This document shows, piece after piece, positions 26,591 through 36,642 of a DNA stretch of 64,000 nt. The translations under genes and the position numbers were made by a program. The DNA lies in the NCBI GenBank assembly GCA_934617425.1, contig CAKTUD010000003.1, forward strand, positions 171,876 to 235,875, read 5' to 3'. Below the pieces are notes generated by a model. That model ran no database searches. It was not told where the DNA came from and saw nothing but the letters and a program-made list of their open reading frames with translations. This stretch comes from an uncultured Eggerthellaceae bacterium. Its GTDB lineage: Bacteria; Actinomycetota; Coriobacteriia; Coriobacteriales; Eggerthellaceae. Each line of letters starts with the position of its first letter. The stretch's first letter is position 1.

Positions 26591-26664
26591 TTCCCTCGCG
26601 CCGCGAATTAGGTAAAATATTCCCGCTCAACACCCATAACCCGCAAGATAAGAGACTCTGGCCT

Positions 26665-27537
26665 ATGAACTCACTATCAAACGAAATCGAAACAGATATC
26701 AAACCGCGTCACAAAGCACGCTACGACGCAAGCGAGTTCGAATCGTTCGATCTAGAGTTCAATCTGCTTTACGAAGCGATCGTCAACTGCGGGTACACAC
26801 CAGGATCGCACATCAAGGAAATCATCATCGACCGCAAAAAAACAGGGTGCGACAACATCAATATAATCGCCGCTCTCAAAGGGCTCAACAACCGCCGGGC
26901 ATTCGTATCCGAACAAGGACGTTTTCTTGTAACGTTTCTCTTCACCAACGGATCGCGCGATTTTATCTCGCTTTCGCACGACAAGCTCATGGAGATGCTC
27001 GAGGAAAGCATTCACAAGCCCTTTAACGTGCTCTGCGGGATCTCACAGCAGTTCGAAGACCTACGCGAAGCACCCAACGCCTTCAAACAAGCGCTTTACG
27101 CTTTGGAATACCGTGAATACTACCTGCGCGAAATCAAGATCATGCGCGAGAACATCGGCGACGAGGCTTCGGCGGGAGCTTCTTTCGAACAGATTCTTCC
27201 CTATTATCTCGTCGAGGAAAGCAGCACCGACGAATCGTTTGTCGGGTTCTGCCTCTCAAACGCGTTTTTGACTTCGATACTGGCCGATGACATTCGTCAC
27301 AACACGAAGAACTTCCAGATTCTGTGGTTCTACCTGGCGCTCGAGTGCAATGCATCACTTGTCGGACGCCGCATGTTCATGCATCGCAATTCGGTTCTTT
27401 ACCACATCAGGCAAATGGAAAAGCGCTACGACTTTAACCTCGAGCGCCGTTTTTTCCGCGAAAAGCTGATGCTCGACTACCGCCTGGTGTTCATGAACCT
27501 AAGCGAAAGCTCGTTGGACACCCTTTTCGCCGATTAA
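26665..27537 (+). CDS. PucR/CdaR-type helix-turn-helix regulator
   Basis: A 290-residue protein whose C-terminal 60 residues form the PucR-type HTH: FYLALECNASLVGRRMFMHR followed by NSVLYHIRQMEKRYDFNLE. The N-terminal 200 residues have no recognised sensor signature but contain a central segment (FKQALYALEY) like the GGDEF-like linker of CdaR regulators. It lies 150 bases downstream of an MFS gene on the same strand and convergent to a YddG-like exporter; either may be its target (inference). Confidence 0.8.
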   Translation: MNSLSNEIETDIKPRHKARYDASEFESFDLEFNLLYEAIVNCGYTPGSHIKEIIIDRKKTGCDNINIIAALKGLNNRRAFVSEQGRFLVTFLFTNGSRDFISLSHDKLMEMLEESIHKPFNVLCGISQQFEDLREAPNAFKQALYALEYREYYLREIKIMRENIGDEASAGASFEQILPYYLVEESSTDESFVGFCLSNAFLTSILADDIRHNTKNFQILWFYLALECNASLVGRRMFMHRNSVLYHIRQMEKRYDFNLERRFFREKLMLDYRLVFMNLSESSLDTLFAD

Positions 27538-27590
27538 CGCAAACAAGCGCTCGAGCGTTCGGGCACGGACGGCATACACTATGCGCCTGA

Positions 27591-28592
27591 TCACCTGCTT
27601 AGACGCCAGTTGATCAGCGACCCTGCCACAACGCACACCGTTCCCACCCAAAAAATGGGAACAAGCTTCACGCCAAGGATCAGCACGCTGAAGATAACCG
27701 AGATGAGAGGGGCAGCATACGATCCGATTCCCATCTTCTTGATGTCGCCATGCTGCAAGCCGTATCCCCAAAAGATATAGCCAGCACCGATACTTGCCGC
27801 AGCCCCTACAAGCCAAAACAACGAATCTGGCGAAAAAGCCGTCGCAGGAACCTCGGCGCCATTTGCAAAAAACATAGCCCACATAAAAACGGCAACGCCC
27901 GCAAGAAAATAAGCGGTCGCATCTTTCCCCTCGGCCAAACGGCCCGTAAACGTCGAATATATCGACCACATGCACGCCCCGGCAAACGTCAGCGCAAAGG
28001 GAATAGGATTCGAAGCGATATCTTGAGCCATAACGCCCGCATCGAGCCCGTTGTTGCCCCCAACAGCAAGAAGAACGCCGAACGTAGCAACAGCCACGCC
28101 CGGAAGAACATAGCGCACAACCCTGTGGCGAGGATACTTCGAAGAGGCGCAATCATCATCGAGCCAACCGTATTTCGTTGCAAACGCACCCATGAGCACC
28201 AAGAGGCTCGGCCACAGATAGTTAACCAATGACAACTCAAGCGTCTGCTCGCTTGATGTCGCAAGACCGATCGAAAGGGCCAAAACCGACTCGTAAGCGA
28301 TGAAAAGCCCGCCCGACACCAGCACATAGAGCCTAGGCAGCTCGCGCACAGGAGATGGACGATACCCTACGAAAGCGATGATCGCAGCCAGGGAATACAC
28401 AAGGGCAGGTCCTAGGCACTCGCCAAAGGCAACGGACGTGCGTCGAACAAAACCGAACATCAAGCCCCAGATGACGATGGCCGAAAGACCTATAAGCGTC
28501 GCCCGATTCTGCTTGATAACGTCTTTCGCATCCGCAGCTTTTCGATCGAACGTGTTCTCGGCCGAATAATTGTGCATGCTTGGCGCGCTCAT
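27591..28592 (-). CDS. DMT/EamA transporter, YddG-like amino acid exporter
   Basis: A 333-residue, 10-helix drug/metabolite transporter with two EamA halves. TLIGLSAIVIWGLMFGFVRR, the SLVNYLWPSLLVLMGAF segment and the second-half GAGYIFWGYGLQHGDIK and SYAAPLISVIFSVLIL segments match the YddG family of aromatic amino-acid exporters. Start chosen at 28592 (MSAPSMHNY) after GGGGAGGG. Divergent from the O-acetylhomoserine sulfhydrylase gene across a 233-base region. Confidence 0.85.
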   Translation of the reverse strand: MSAPSMHNYSAENTFDRKAADAKDVIKQNRATLIGLSAIVIWGLMFGFVRRTSVAFGECLGPALVYSLAAIIAFVGYRPSPVRELPRLYVLVSGGLFIAYESVLALSIGLATSSEQTLELSLVNYLWPSLLVLMGAFATKYGWLDDDCASSKYPRHRVVRYVLPGVAVATFGVLLAVGGNNGLDAGVMAQDIASNPIPFALTFAGACMWSIYSTFTGRLAEGKDATAYFLAGVAVFMWAMFFANGAEVPATAFSPDSLFWLVGAAASIGAGYIFWGYGLQHGDIKKMGIGSYAAPLISVIFSVLILGVKLVPIFWVGTVCVVAGSLINWRLSR

Positions 28593-28825
28593 GTGCCCTC
28601 CCCTCTTTTCGCAAAGTATACGCAAGCCGATTCGCGTGCATAGCCACCAATCGACTTTATCGGTGAAGTTTTTAGATTATCTTTTTGAACAATAACCGGG
28701 TATACGTAATTTCTAATATCAATTGCGTGCAGACCATCACCGAAAAGCAAGGTTCTGATACTATTCCAAATGGTTCAAAGCGCTTTGCGCAACCAGATAG
28801 ATCACTTACGTCGGAAGGCATAGTC

Positions 28826-30103
28826 ATGACACGCATCGGCACCACTTGCGTACAGGGCGGCTACACTCCTCAAAGCGGCGAGCCCCGCCAGATCCCCATC
28901 GTGCAGTCGACAACGTTCAAATACGACACGTCCGCGCAGATGGGCAAGCTGTTCGACCTCGAAGAATCGGGGTATTTCTACTCGCGCCTGCAAAATCCCA
29001 CAAACGATACCGTCGCCGCGCGCATCGCCGAGCTCGAAGGCGGCACCGCCGCGATGCTCACTTCGTCGGGTCAAGCGGCAAACTTCTTCGCTCTTTTCAA
29101 CGTCGCAGGAAACGGTGACCATGTTGTGGCGAGCTCGGCGATTTACGGCGGCTCTTACAATCTTTTGGCCGTGACCATGAAACGCATGGGCCTCGAGGCA
29201 ACGTTCGTCTCGCCCGATTGCACCCCCGAAGAGCTCGAAGCCGCCTTCCGTCCCAACACCAAGGCCGTCTTTGGCGAAACGCTTGCCAACCCGGCGCTTG
29301 CCGTGCTCGATATCGAGATGTTCGCTAAAGCAGCGCATGCACATGGGGTGCCCCTGATTGTGGACAACACCTTCGCCACGCCCATCAACTCCCACCCCTT
29401 CGAGTGGGGCGCGGACATCGTCACGCATTCCACCACCAAGTACATGGACGGTCATGCGGCTGCCCTTGGCGGTGCTATCGTCGACGGCGGAAACTTCGAT
29501 TGGCTGGCGCACGCCGACAAATTCCCCGGCTTCTGCGAGCCCGACGACAGCTACCATGGCGTCGTTTTCGCTGAGAAGTTTGGCAAGGAGGGTGCTTTCA
29601 TCACTAAAGCGACTTGCCAGCTCATGCGCGATTTCGGTTCCATCCAGTCGCCACAGAACGCGTTCTACCTGGCTATTGGCCTGGAAAGCTTGCATGTGCG
29701 CATGGCTCAGCACTGCAAAAACGGCTTGGCCGTGGCAAAGTTCTTGCAGGAAAATCCGCTGGTCGAATGGGTGCGTTACCCCGATCTGCCCGGTGACAAA
29801 TATCACGCGCTGCAGCAGAAATACATGCCCAACGGCACCTGCGGCGTAGTGAGCTTCGGCGTTGCTGGCGGTCGCGATGCAGCCGAGAAACTGATGAGCC
29901 ACCTGAAAATCGCCCAATGCGAAACGCATGTTGCCGACTCGCACACCTGCTGCTTGCACCCCGCTTCGACCACGCATCGCCAGATGAGCAACGAAGAGCT
30001 GCAAGCTGCTGGCATCGAACCTAACCAGGTACGCTTCAGCTGCGGCCTCGAAGACACCGACGATATCTTGGAAGATCTCGACCAGGCGCTTAAGACCTTG
30101 TAA
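28826..30103 (+). CDS. O-acetylhomoserine aminocarboxypropyltransferase (sulfhydrylase)
   Basis: A 425-residue Cys/Met-metabolism PLP enzyme that makes homocysteine from O-acetylhomoserine and sulfide (or methionine from methanethiol). TTFKYDTS, YSRLQNPT, the PLP-stacking SSGQAA region and the PLP lysine in THSTTKYMDGHAAALGG are present. Length (about 425) fits MetY-type sulfhydrylases rather than 380-residue MetB. GGAAGG precedes ATG 28826; the frame is open upstream to 28685 but without a site. No SAM riboswitch was found in the leader. A strong terminator follows. Confidence 0.92.
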   Translation: MTRIGTTCVQGGYTPQSGEPRQIPIVQSTTFKYDTSAQMGKLFDLEESGYFYSRLQNPTNDTVAARIAELEGGTAAMLTSSGQAANFFALFNVAGNGDHVVASSAIYGGSYNLLAVTMKRMGLEATFVSPDCTPEELEAAFRPNTKAVFGETLANPALAVLDIEMFAKAAHAHGVPLIVDNTFATPINSHPFEWGADIVTHSTTKYMDGHAAALGGAIVDGGNFDWLAHADKFPGFCEPDDSYHGVVFAEKFGKEGAFITKATCQLMRDFGSIQSPQNAFYLAIGLESLHVRMAQHCKNGLAVAKFLQENPLVEWVRYPDLPGDKYHALQQKYMPNGTCGVVSFGVAGGRDAAEKLMSHLKIAQCETHVADSHTCCLHPASTTHRQMSNEELQAAGIEPNQVRFSCGLEDTDDILEDLDQALKTL

Positions 30104-30127
30104 GAAAGCATCCCTTCCTAGCAACGC

Positions 30128-30163
30128 AAGACGGCCCGGGAACTTGTCCGGGCCGTCTTTTTA
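30128..30163 (+). terminator. Strong intrinsic terminator
   Basis: AAGACGGCCCGG pairs with CCGGGCCGTCTT around an 8-base loop and runs into TTTTTATT. Confidence 0.93.
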
Positions 30164-30236
30164 TTATGGTGCATAAGTTTTAGTTAGCGGCTGCGCTTCG
30201 ATCCGGCAAGAAACCGCGGGCTTATAGCAAATCGAC

Positions 30237-31673
30237 CTAAGCTTTCTTCCTTACGAACACGCTCTGGTCTTCGAGACGATGGATTTCCTGCTCAACCGCC
30301 TCATCGATGTTGCCATCGTAGACATAATGCTGGGTCTCGCGTCCAACCTCGCCCGCCGTGATGAACACCAACAAAATGTTGGGCAGCGCCATAAGGGCAT
30401 TCGCGATATCGGTGGCCGTCCAGGCGATATCCCCTACACCGATGCCGCCAAGAAAACCAGCGCATATGCAAAGCGCCAGATAAAGCGACACGTGACGACG
30501 CCCAAACAGATATGTGGTAACTCGATTTCCGTAATAGCTCCAACCGATGATGGTCGAGTACGCAAACGTCAAGATTCCCAACATGAGCACCGGCGTGCCC
30601 ACATAGGGGATCGTGCTAAACACAGCGTTGGCCAAACCAGCTCCGTTGGTGACACCCATATCGATGATGAGCGTGGGATGAGAAATAAGCGTGCTCACGA
30701 TAACGAAAGCAGTAAGCAAGCAAATGACAACCGTGCACCAGAAAACACTCGTCATGGCCGCAAGCGCCTGACGTGCGGGATTCTTAGAAGACGCCGCCGC
30801 CGAGACGATGGGCTGCGTGCCCAAGCCGGCTTCGTTGGAGAAAAGCCCACGCGCGCACCCGAACTGCAAGGCAACAATGATGCCGCTGCCCACAGCACCG
30901 CCGAACGCAGCCTTCGGCGTGAAAGCGCACTCGAAAATGAGCAGCACCGAATCCCACAAAACCGATGCGTTGCAAATCAAAATGTATACGCAACCCAAAA
31001 TATAAGCCAAGCCCATAATGGGAACGAGCTTCTCGCAAATGGACGAGATGCGCTGCAGCCCGCCATAGATGATGATCAGCGACGATCCGCACACGATTGC
31101 TGCAACGATCCACGGCTCAACCCCCAAGTTGGCGTGGAAAACGCTGGTGATGGCGCTGGTTTGCACGGCGTAACCTATGCCGAAGATGGTGAACAACGCA
31201 AAAAGCGAAAACCAGATGGCCATGAACTTAGCCCACCAAGGAACCGTGCCGTCCTCACGTTTAAAGCGCTGCTCCCACACGTGCATGGCGCCACCCATCA
31301 TCTCGTCGCGCGCATCTTTCACGCGGTATTTCATGCTGATGAATACTTCGACGTACTTGGTCGCCATGCCCAAAATACCCGTAAGCCACATCCAAAGCAC
31401 GGCGCCGGGACCACCTGACAAGATAGCAGTTGCCACGCCGACGATCGAGCCGGTGCCAAGGGTAGACGCAAGAGAAGTGACCATTGCGCCGAAATTGCTC
31501 ACGTCGCCTTGCGCTTCGTCGCTCGTCACGGAAAGCTTCAAAGCCAGCGGCAACTTACGCTGGATGAATTTCGTTTTGTACGTGGTATACAGATGACAGC
31601 CCAAAAGCAGGATGATCATCGGCGGTCCCCACACAACCGCATCGATGCTATTGAGAATCGCGATGATATCCAT
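30237..31673 (-). CDS. Sodium:alanine/glycine symporter (AGCS family)
   Basis: A 478-residue membrane carrier. The family signature FSNEAGLGTQPIVSAAA (residues about 280-297) is present, as are GTGSIVGVATAI and WMWLTGILGMATKYVEVF. AGCS proteins take up alanine or glycine with Na+. It is monocistronic and divergent to the M20 amidohydrolase gene. No glycine riboswitch was seen in the 255-base upstream gap. High confidence in family, moderate in substrate. Confidence 0.92.
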   Translation of the reverse strand: MDIIAILNSIDAVVWGPPMIILLLGCHLYTTYKTKFIQRKLPLALKLSVTSDEAQGDVSNFGAMVTSLASTLGTGSIVGVATAILSGGPGAVLWMWLTGILGMATKYVEVFISMKYRVKDARDEMMGGAMHVWEQRFKREDGTVPWWAKFMAIWFSLFALFTIFGIGYAVQTSAITSVFHANLGVEPWIVAAIVCGSSLIIIYGGLQRISSICEKLVPIMGLAYILGCVYILICNASVLWDSVLLIFECAFTPKAAFGGAVGSGIIVALQFGCARGLFSNEAGLGTQPIVSAAASSKNPARQALAAMTSVFWCTVVICLLTAFVIVSTLISHPTLIIDMGVTNGAGLANAVFSTIPYVGTPVLMLGILTFAYSTIIGWSYYGNRVTTYLFGRRHVSLYLALCICAGFLGGIGVGDIAWTATDIANALMALPNILLVFITAGEVGRETQHYVYDGNIDEAVEQEIHRLEDQSVFVRKKA

Positions 31674-31928
31674 TGCCGCCCTCTTTCAGAAGATATGCCA
31701 TATTCGCAAAAAGCCGTATCCATCGATTGTAACGAACCCATCGGCCAAGAGGGAAAAAGCGTGGAACACACCAGATAAAGCGCACCAGCAAGTTGCGAAC
31801 GGAAACAGACGCGAAACAAAGCAAGGCCTCGGATCTAGAGAACGAGTCGTATAATCCTCAAAGAAGCATCCGCCGAACACGCGATAACAAGCGCCCGACA
31901 CCGTAAGCGGCAACGTGATAGGAGCACC

Positions 31929-33092
31929 ATGGACAACACCCTGCTCGACAACCTCAAAGCATACGAAAGCGATATGCACGCTTGCTTTGAGTGGCTGCAC
32001 CAAAACCCCGATCTCCCCGAGCACGAGCAGAAAACGGCCGATTTCGTCGCCAACCTGCTCGAAAGCTGGGGATACGATGTCGCAAAGGGGATCGGCGGCA
32101 CGGGTATCGTCGCAACGCTTGCCGAAGGAAAAGGCGCGCATGCCATCGCCCTGCGCTCGGAACTCGATGCGCTGCCCATCCAAGAGGACGGCACCTGTCG
32201 CGTGGTCAGCAAAACGCCCGGGGTCTCGCACATGTGCGGACACGACGGCCACATGACCATGCTGCTTGGCGCCGCACGCTATCTCGCCGAGACGAGAAAC
32301 TTCTCAGGGACCTTGCGCCTCGTATTCCAGCCAGCCGAAGAGCAGATGATCGGCGCTCAAAAAATGATAGCCGATGGCTTGTTCGAACGATTCCCCGTCG
32401 AAGCCATATTCGGCATGCACAATTCGCCGAACCACGAAGTCGGCAAGATCTTTTTGAAAAAAGGCCCGCTTCTCACTGCGGTCGATCGCTTGAAAATCAC
32501 CGTCTCCGGAAAAGGTGCGCACGGAGCTTTCCCGCACCAGGGGATCGACCCCATCGTTGCAGCATCATCTATCGTCGCGGCGCTGCAAAGCGTAGTGGCG
32601 CGCAATCTCAACCCGCTTGATACGGGCGTGATCACGGTAGGGACATTTCATGCCGGCACAGCAGAAAACATCATCCCACCCTCTGCCGAGCTCGGGCTTT
32701 CCGTGCGCTCGGCAAGCCCCGAAGGTCGCGAGGTGCTGCTTGCGCACATCGATGAAATAGCACGCCTGCAAGCAGAGTCATATGGAGCCACGGCGCGCGT
32801 CGAAAACGTTCAACGCGGCGCGGTAGTAGTAAACGACGCTTCGCTGCACGAGCAAGTGGCAGCTATCGCGACAGCTCGCCTCGGCGAAGAAAACGTCGAT
32901 ACGCAGGGGTTCTTCGAGATGGCAAGCGAAGACTTCGCTTTCTACGGCGAAACCGTGCCAAGCTTATTTGCCATGATCGGCGATGGGCCGTCTAAGATAA
33001 ACCATAATCCAGGATACGTCTTCAACGAAGACGCCCTTATCCACGGTGCAGCCTACTGGGTTGCGCTTGCCGAGGGACTGTTAAAAGAGTAA
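31929..33092 (+). CDS. M20 family metallo-amidohydrolase (hippurate hydrolase-like)
   Basis: A 387-residue M20D peptidase-family protein. Metal and catalytic motifs: MCGHDGHMTMLLGAA, FQPAEEQMIGAQKMI, GMHNSPN and the C-terminal HNPGYVFNEDAL. The dimerisation domain (about 175-285) includes KGAHGAFPHQGIDPI. Such enzymes remove N-acyl or N-aminoacyl groups (hippurate, IAA-amino acid, N-acetyl amino acids). AGGAG precedes the ATG. It is convergent with an OFA-like MFS gene. Confidence 0.92.
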   Translation: MDNTLLDNLKAYESDMHACFEWLHQNPDLPEHEQKTADFVANLLESWGYDVAKGIGGTGIVATLAEGKGAHAIALRSELDALPIQEDGTCRVVSKTPGVSHMCGHDGHMTMLLGAARYLAETRNFSGTLRLVFQPAEEQMIGAQKMIADGLFERFPVEAIFGMHNSPNHEVGKIFLKKGPLLTAVDRLKITVSGKGAHGAFPHQGIDPIVAASSIVAALQSVVARNLNPLDTGVITVGTFHAGTAENIIPPSAELGLSVRSASPEGREVLLAHIDEIARLQAESYGATARVENVQRGAVVVNDASLHEQVAAIATARLGEENVDTQGFFEMASEDFAFYGETVPSLFAMIGDGPSKINHNPGYVFNEDALIHGAAYWVALAEGLLKE

Positions 33093-33113
33093 CCGCGGCA
33101 AATCGTGCCGCGG
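33093..33113. terminator. GC hairpin between convergent genes
   Basis: CCGCGGCA-AATCG-TGCCGCGG, directly after the amidohydrolase stop. On the minus strand it is followed by TTACTCTTTT, so it may end the convergent MFS transcript; no U-run on the plus strand. Confidence 0.45.
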
Positions 33114-33129
33114 CGGCGCTCTGAGCAGC

Positions 33130-34407
33130 TTATCCTTCCGTCATCTCGTATTTCCCGATTTTCGCGCACACGAAAAGGCCGAGCAAGCCGCAAAACACAG
33201 CGAGGGCGATGCTTAACACGAACATGACGCTATAGCCGTTCGGCATGTCGGCGATGATGCCCCACGCACTCGCCGCAAAGGCAAACGACATGGTAGCGAA
33301 AACCGTCCGATAAGAGTTGATCTTCGCATATTCGCGCGAACCGAACACCGCACGGATAAGTAAAGGCGCATGTACGGCATTGCAGGAATAAAGCCCGCCG
33401 TACAAAAACGAACCAGCAATCGTAAGCGCCACATTCCCTCGGAAAACCAACATGATCACCAAACCGGCGACGCCGCACGCAACGCCTATAAGCAAACCAG
33501 CACGAGGGCTTTTATCGCTAAGCGAACCAAGCGCGACTTTCCCGATAGCCTGCCCCGCCATGCACGCCGAAGCGACGAATCCCGCCGAAGCGGCAAGATC
33601 GACATTGCCCGAAGCCTGACAATACGATGGGAAAAATTGATAGGTTGTCTGGATGAGCGACAAGGTGAACGAAAACGCCGCAAGGGCGGCAAACGCACTC
33701 GTGCGCAAAGCTTTCGCGGCGGAAACGCCCTTCGCAGGCTCAGCAGCCTGCGACTTCCCATCCGCCGGGGCAATCGTTTCTTGAGCGCCATAAGGCGCAA
33801 GCCCCAAATCGCTCGGTTTGTCGCGAACGACGAAGAACACCGTCGGCAACGCGACGAAAAGCACCAAAGCAGCGAACAGGAGATACGCGCTGCGCCACCC
33901 TTCGGGACCCGTAGCGCAAATCGCCGTTCCCAAAGGGTTGAACAGCACGCCGCCGATACCCGTAGAAGCCGCTCCGATACCGATAAATAAACCGACGTTT
34001 TTCTTGCACCATCTATCAACCAGCAAAGGAGACGCGAGAAACATCACAGGCGCCAAACCAATACCAAGCGTCACGCCCGCAACATAGAACATCCAAATCA
34101 CTGTAAAGCGCGACATCGCAGCAAAGGAGACGCCGATGAGAAACACCGCGCCCGACAAAAGATAGCGGACATCGAAGCGCTGCATGGCATTTCCCGCCAA
34201 GGGCAAGACGACCATAGCCGTGATGTTCACGACGCTGAAGTACAAGGTGAATGCAGCCTTGGGAACCCCGAAATAAGTCGACACCGGCGTGAAGAACAAG
34301 CCTGCGCAATTCATGGTCATGGATCCCGGAATACCCGCCATGACAACGCAAGCTGCTACTATCAAAAACGCATAATGAAAGCGCAACTTGCGAGCTTCGC
34401 CCTTCAT
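33130..34407 (-). CDS. MFS transporter (OFA/monocarboxylate-like)
   Basis: A 425-residue, 12-helix major facilitator. PLAGNAMQRFDVRYLL is its loop 2-3 motif and GLAPVMFLASPLLVDRWCKK resembles OFA-family helix 4-5 segments (FxxWFxxRxG-like). A cytosolic loop around residues 205-230 is Ala/Lys-rich. The start at 34407 (MKGEARKL) follows GAGAG; longer frames lack a site. Substrate probably a small organic anion (family inference). Confidence 0.83.
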   Translation of the reverse strand: MKGEARKLRFHYAFLIVAACVVMAGIPGSMTMNCAGLFFTPVSTYFGVPKAAFTLYFSVVNITAMVVLPLAGNAMQRFDVRYLLSGAVFLIGVSFAAMSRFTVIWMFYVAGVTLGIGLAPVMFLASPLLVDRWCKKNVGLFIGIGAASTGIGGVLFNPLGTAICATGPEGWRSAYLLFAALVLFVALPTVFFVVRDKPSDLGLAPYGAQETIAPADGKSQAAEPAKGVSAAKALRTSAFAALAAFSFTLSLIQTTYQFFPSYCQASGNVDLAASAGFVASACMAGQAIGKVALGSLSDKSPRAGLLIGVACGVAGLVIMLVFRGNVALTIAGSFLYGGLYSCNAVHAPLLIRAVFGSREYAKINSYRTVFATMSFAFAASAWGIIADMPNGYSVMFVLSIALAVFCGLLGLFVCAKIGKYEMTEG

Positions 34408-34487
34408 CTCTCTTTTATCTCTCCCAACCAAACGCAAGCAACAACTCATTAGAATAACGTTAGACGAAACCCTTTATGAGGATAAAT

Positions 34488-35318
34488 ATGAACAAGCGAA
34501 ATCGCGAACGCGCAAATACCTGCGGATCTCCGTCGGCAAAACGCAGCAACGACGAAAACGACCCCGCAAACGGAAACGCCCATCTCGAGCAAACCGACCA
34601 GGGGCTCGCGCTTGTCGACGAGGGTCTGGTCATACGCGGTGATTTTTCCCGTCTAATTCCCCGCTGCAAGCAGAATCGCCTGCAACAAGAACTTATCGTA
34701 CGCGCCATAAAACCAGCAACGATTCTTGCACGGTACGAGGCAGGCGACGTTCCCCTTGCGATAGACGCAACTGCTGGTTTGGGCGACGATGCGTTTTTGC
34801 TTGCAGCATGCGGTTTTAAAGTACTGATGTTCGAACGCGATGAAACCATAGCATCCTTGCTCGCCGATGCGCTCTCCCGCGCGCTCGCTGATGAGCGCAC
34901 GCATGCGATTGCCGATCGCATGCGTCTTTCGCAAAGCGACAGCATCACCGCAATGCAAGCCTTCGCCAACAAGCTCGCCCAGCAAACCCCTGGTCAACTG
35001 CAAGCAAATAGGCAAGGAATATCGCACTCTTCGCTCGTCATCCCGCGCAGACCCGACATCGTCATACTCGACCCGATGTTTCCCGCGCGCACGAAAAGCG
35101 CTGCCGTCAAAAAGAAATTCCAGCTTATCCACCAGCTGGAAAAGCCTTGCCAAAACGAAGAAGAGCTTTTACAAGCCGCTCTTCGCATAAAGCCCGGCAA
35201 GGTCATCGTAAAACGCCCGGCAAAAGGTCCGCATCTCGCAAACATCAAACCGAGCTATTCCATCGGCGGTAAAGCAATCCGCTACGACGTGCTGGTACCA
35301 GCTCAGATGAGGCTCTGA
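34488..35318 (+). CDS. rsmJ: 16S rRNA m2G1516 methyltransferase RsmJ-like
   Basis: A 276-residue class I SAM methyltransferase. SAM-binding IDATAGLGDDAFLLAACG and the acidic motif FERDETIASLL are followed by the catalytic VILDPMFPARTKSAAVKKK and VIVKRPAKGPHL, all characteristic of RsmJ (YhiQ). The basic first 30 residues (KRNRERANT and on) are an unusual extension. ATG 34488 was preferred because GAGG lies 7 bases upstream; an ATG at 34476 is in frame. RsmJ is best known in gammaproteobacteria; presence here may reflect transfer or a broader family. Confidence 0.82.
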   Translation: MNKRNRERANTCGSPSAKRSNDENDPANGNAHLEQTDQGLALVDEGLVIRGDFSRLIPRCKQNRLQQELIVRAIKPATILARYEAGDVPLAIDATAGLGDDAFLLAACGFKVLMFERDETIASLLADALSRALADERTHAIADRMRLSQSDSITAMQAFANKLAQQTPGQLQANRQGISHSSLVIPRRPDIVILDPMFPARTKSAAVKKKFQLIHQLEKPCQNEEELLQAALRIKPGKVIVKRPAKGPHLANIKPSYSIGGKAIRYDVLVPAQMRL

Positions 35319-35383
35319 CGACCCATACAAAACGCCGCGTGCACAAAGCGCTCAGGCGTAAACCGTTGATCCTCGCCGCAGCG

Positions 35384-35422
35384 CAAAACGTGTGGGCAAA
35401 AAACCGCTTATCGCCCACACGT
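35384..35422 (-). terminator. Intrinsic terminator after purH
   Basis: A 10-bp perfect stem (35388-35397 with 35413-35422) lies 31 bases past the purH stop and is followed on the minus strand by TTTTGCGC. Confidence 0.6.
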
Positions 35423-35452
35423 CGCAAACAAGCAAGCCCAAAGGCTTATCTC

Positions 35453-36640
35453 CTAGTGATGGAACAAGCGCATGCCCGTGAAAGCCAAGGCGATGCCGTA
35501 CTTGTTAGCCGTCGCGATAACATCGTCGTCACGCACAGAACCACCCGGCTCGACGATATAGCCCACACCCGATTTGCGCGCACGCTCAACATTGTCGCCA
35601 AACGGGAAAAACGCATCGGATCCGACGGTCACGCCTGTTTGATTGGCGATCCAAGCTTTCTTCTCCTCCAAAGTAAGCGGCTCGGGCTTCTCGGTAAACC
35701 ACTTTTGCCACTCGCCTTCGGCAAGCACGTCTTCGTACTCGTCGGAGGTATATACATCGATCGCGTTGTCACGATTGGGACGACGGATGTCGTCGACGAA
35801 TTTCAACCCCAATACCTTCGGGTGCTGACGCAGATACCAGTTGTCAGCCTTGTTGCCCGCCAAACGCGTGCAATGGATACGGCTTTGCTGACCAGCGCCG
35901 ATGCCCACCGCCAAACCATCTTTCACATAGCAAACCGAATTCGATTGCGTATATTTAAGTGTGATGAGTGCAACGATCATGTCGGTTTTCGCGGCGTCGG
36001 GAATCTCTTTGTTGTCGGAGACAACATCGTTCAAAAGACTTTCGTCGATGGTGAAATCGTTGTGTCCCTGCTCGAAGGTAACACCGAAAACATCCTTGCA
36101 TTCCTGTGGAGCGCAAGCATAGTCGGGATCGATCTTCACAATGTTGTAGTTGCCCTTTTTCTTGGTCTTCAAGATCTCAAGCGCCTCATCAGTGAAGCCC
36201 GGGGCGATGATGCCGTCGGAGACCTCATACTTCAAATAAGTGGCAACGTCCGCATCGCAGATATCCGAAAGAGCAGCCCAGTCGCCATAGCTGCACAAGC
36301 GGTCGGCGCCGCGGGCGCGGATATACGCCGACGCGATGGGCGAAATCGTCCTACCCTCTTCATAGCAATCGACGAAATACATCGCCTTGTCGGTATCGGT
36401 CAGAGAACGTGCAACAGCAGCCCCAGCAGGGGAAACATGCTTGAAAGAAGCTGCCGCCGGAAGGCCCGTCGCCGCTTTCAGCTCGCGCACCAGCTGCCAC
36501 GAATTAAGCGCATCGAGGAAATTGATGTAGCCGGGTTTGCCGTTTAGGACCTCAACAGGCAAATCGGAGCCTTCTTTCATGAAGATGCGGGCGGGTTTCT
36601 GATTGGGGTTGCAACCGTATTTAAGTTCAAGCTCATTCAT
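35453..36640 (-). CDS. purH: Stand-alone AICAR transformylase (PurH C-terminal type)
   Basis: A 395-residue protein comprising only the AICAR formyltransferase part of PurH; the MGS-like IMP cyclohydrolase domain is absent. The catalytic Lys-His lies in SFKHVSPAGAAV, with GRTISPIASAYI, GIGAGQQSRIHCTRLAG and SDAFFPFGDN also diagnostic. It uses 10-formyl-THF to make FAICAR. It starts 2 bases after the purO stop, so the two consecutive last steps of IMP synthesis are in one operon under a ZTP riboswitch. Confidence 0.93.
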   Translation of the reverse strand: MNELELKYGCNPNQKPARIFMKEGSDLPVEVLNGKPGYINFLDALNSWQLVRELKAATGLPAAASFKHVSPAGAAVARSLTDTDKAMYFVDCYEEGRTISPIASAYIRARGADRLCSYGDWAALSDICDADVATYLKYEVSDGIIAPGFTDEALEILKTKKKGNYNIVKIDPDYACAPQECKDVFGVTFEQGHNDFTIDESLLNDVVSDNKEIPDAAKTDMIVALITLKYTQSNSVCYVKDGLAVGIGAGQQSRIHCTRLAGNKADNWYLRQHPKVLGLKFVDDIRRPNRDNAIDVYTSDEYEDVLAEGEWQKWFTEKPEPLTLEEKKAWIANQTGVTVGSDAFFPFGDNVERARKSGVGYIVEPGGSVRDDDVIATANKYGIALAFTGMRLFHH

Positions 36641-36642
36641 CG

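Noticed and set aside
28593..28825. SAM riboswitch before the O-acetylhomoserine sulfhydrylase gene
   Set aside because: No conserved SAM-I core or terminator pair could be recognised in the leader.
31674..31928. Glycine riboswitch before the alanine/glycine symporter
   Set aside because: No tandem glycine aptamer consensus was found.
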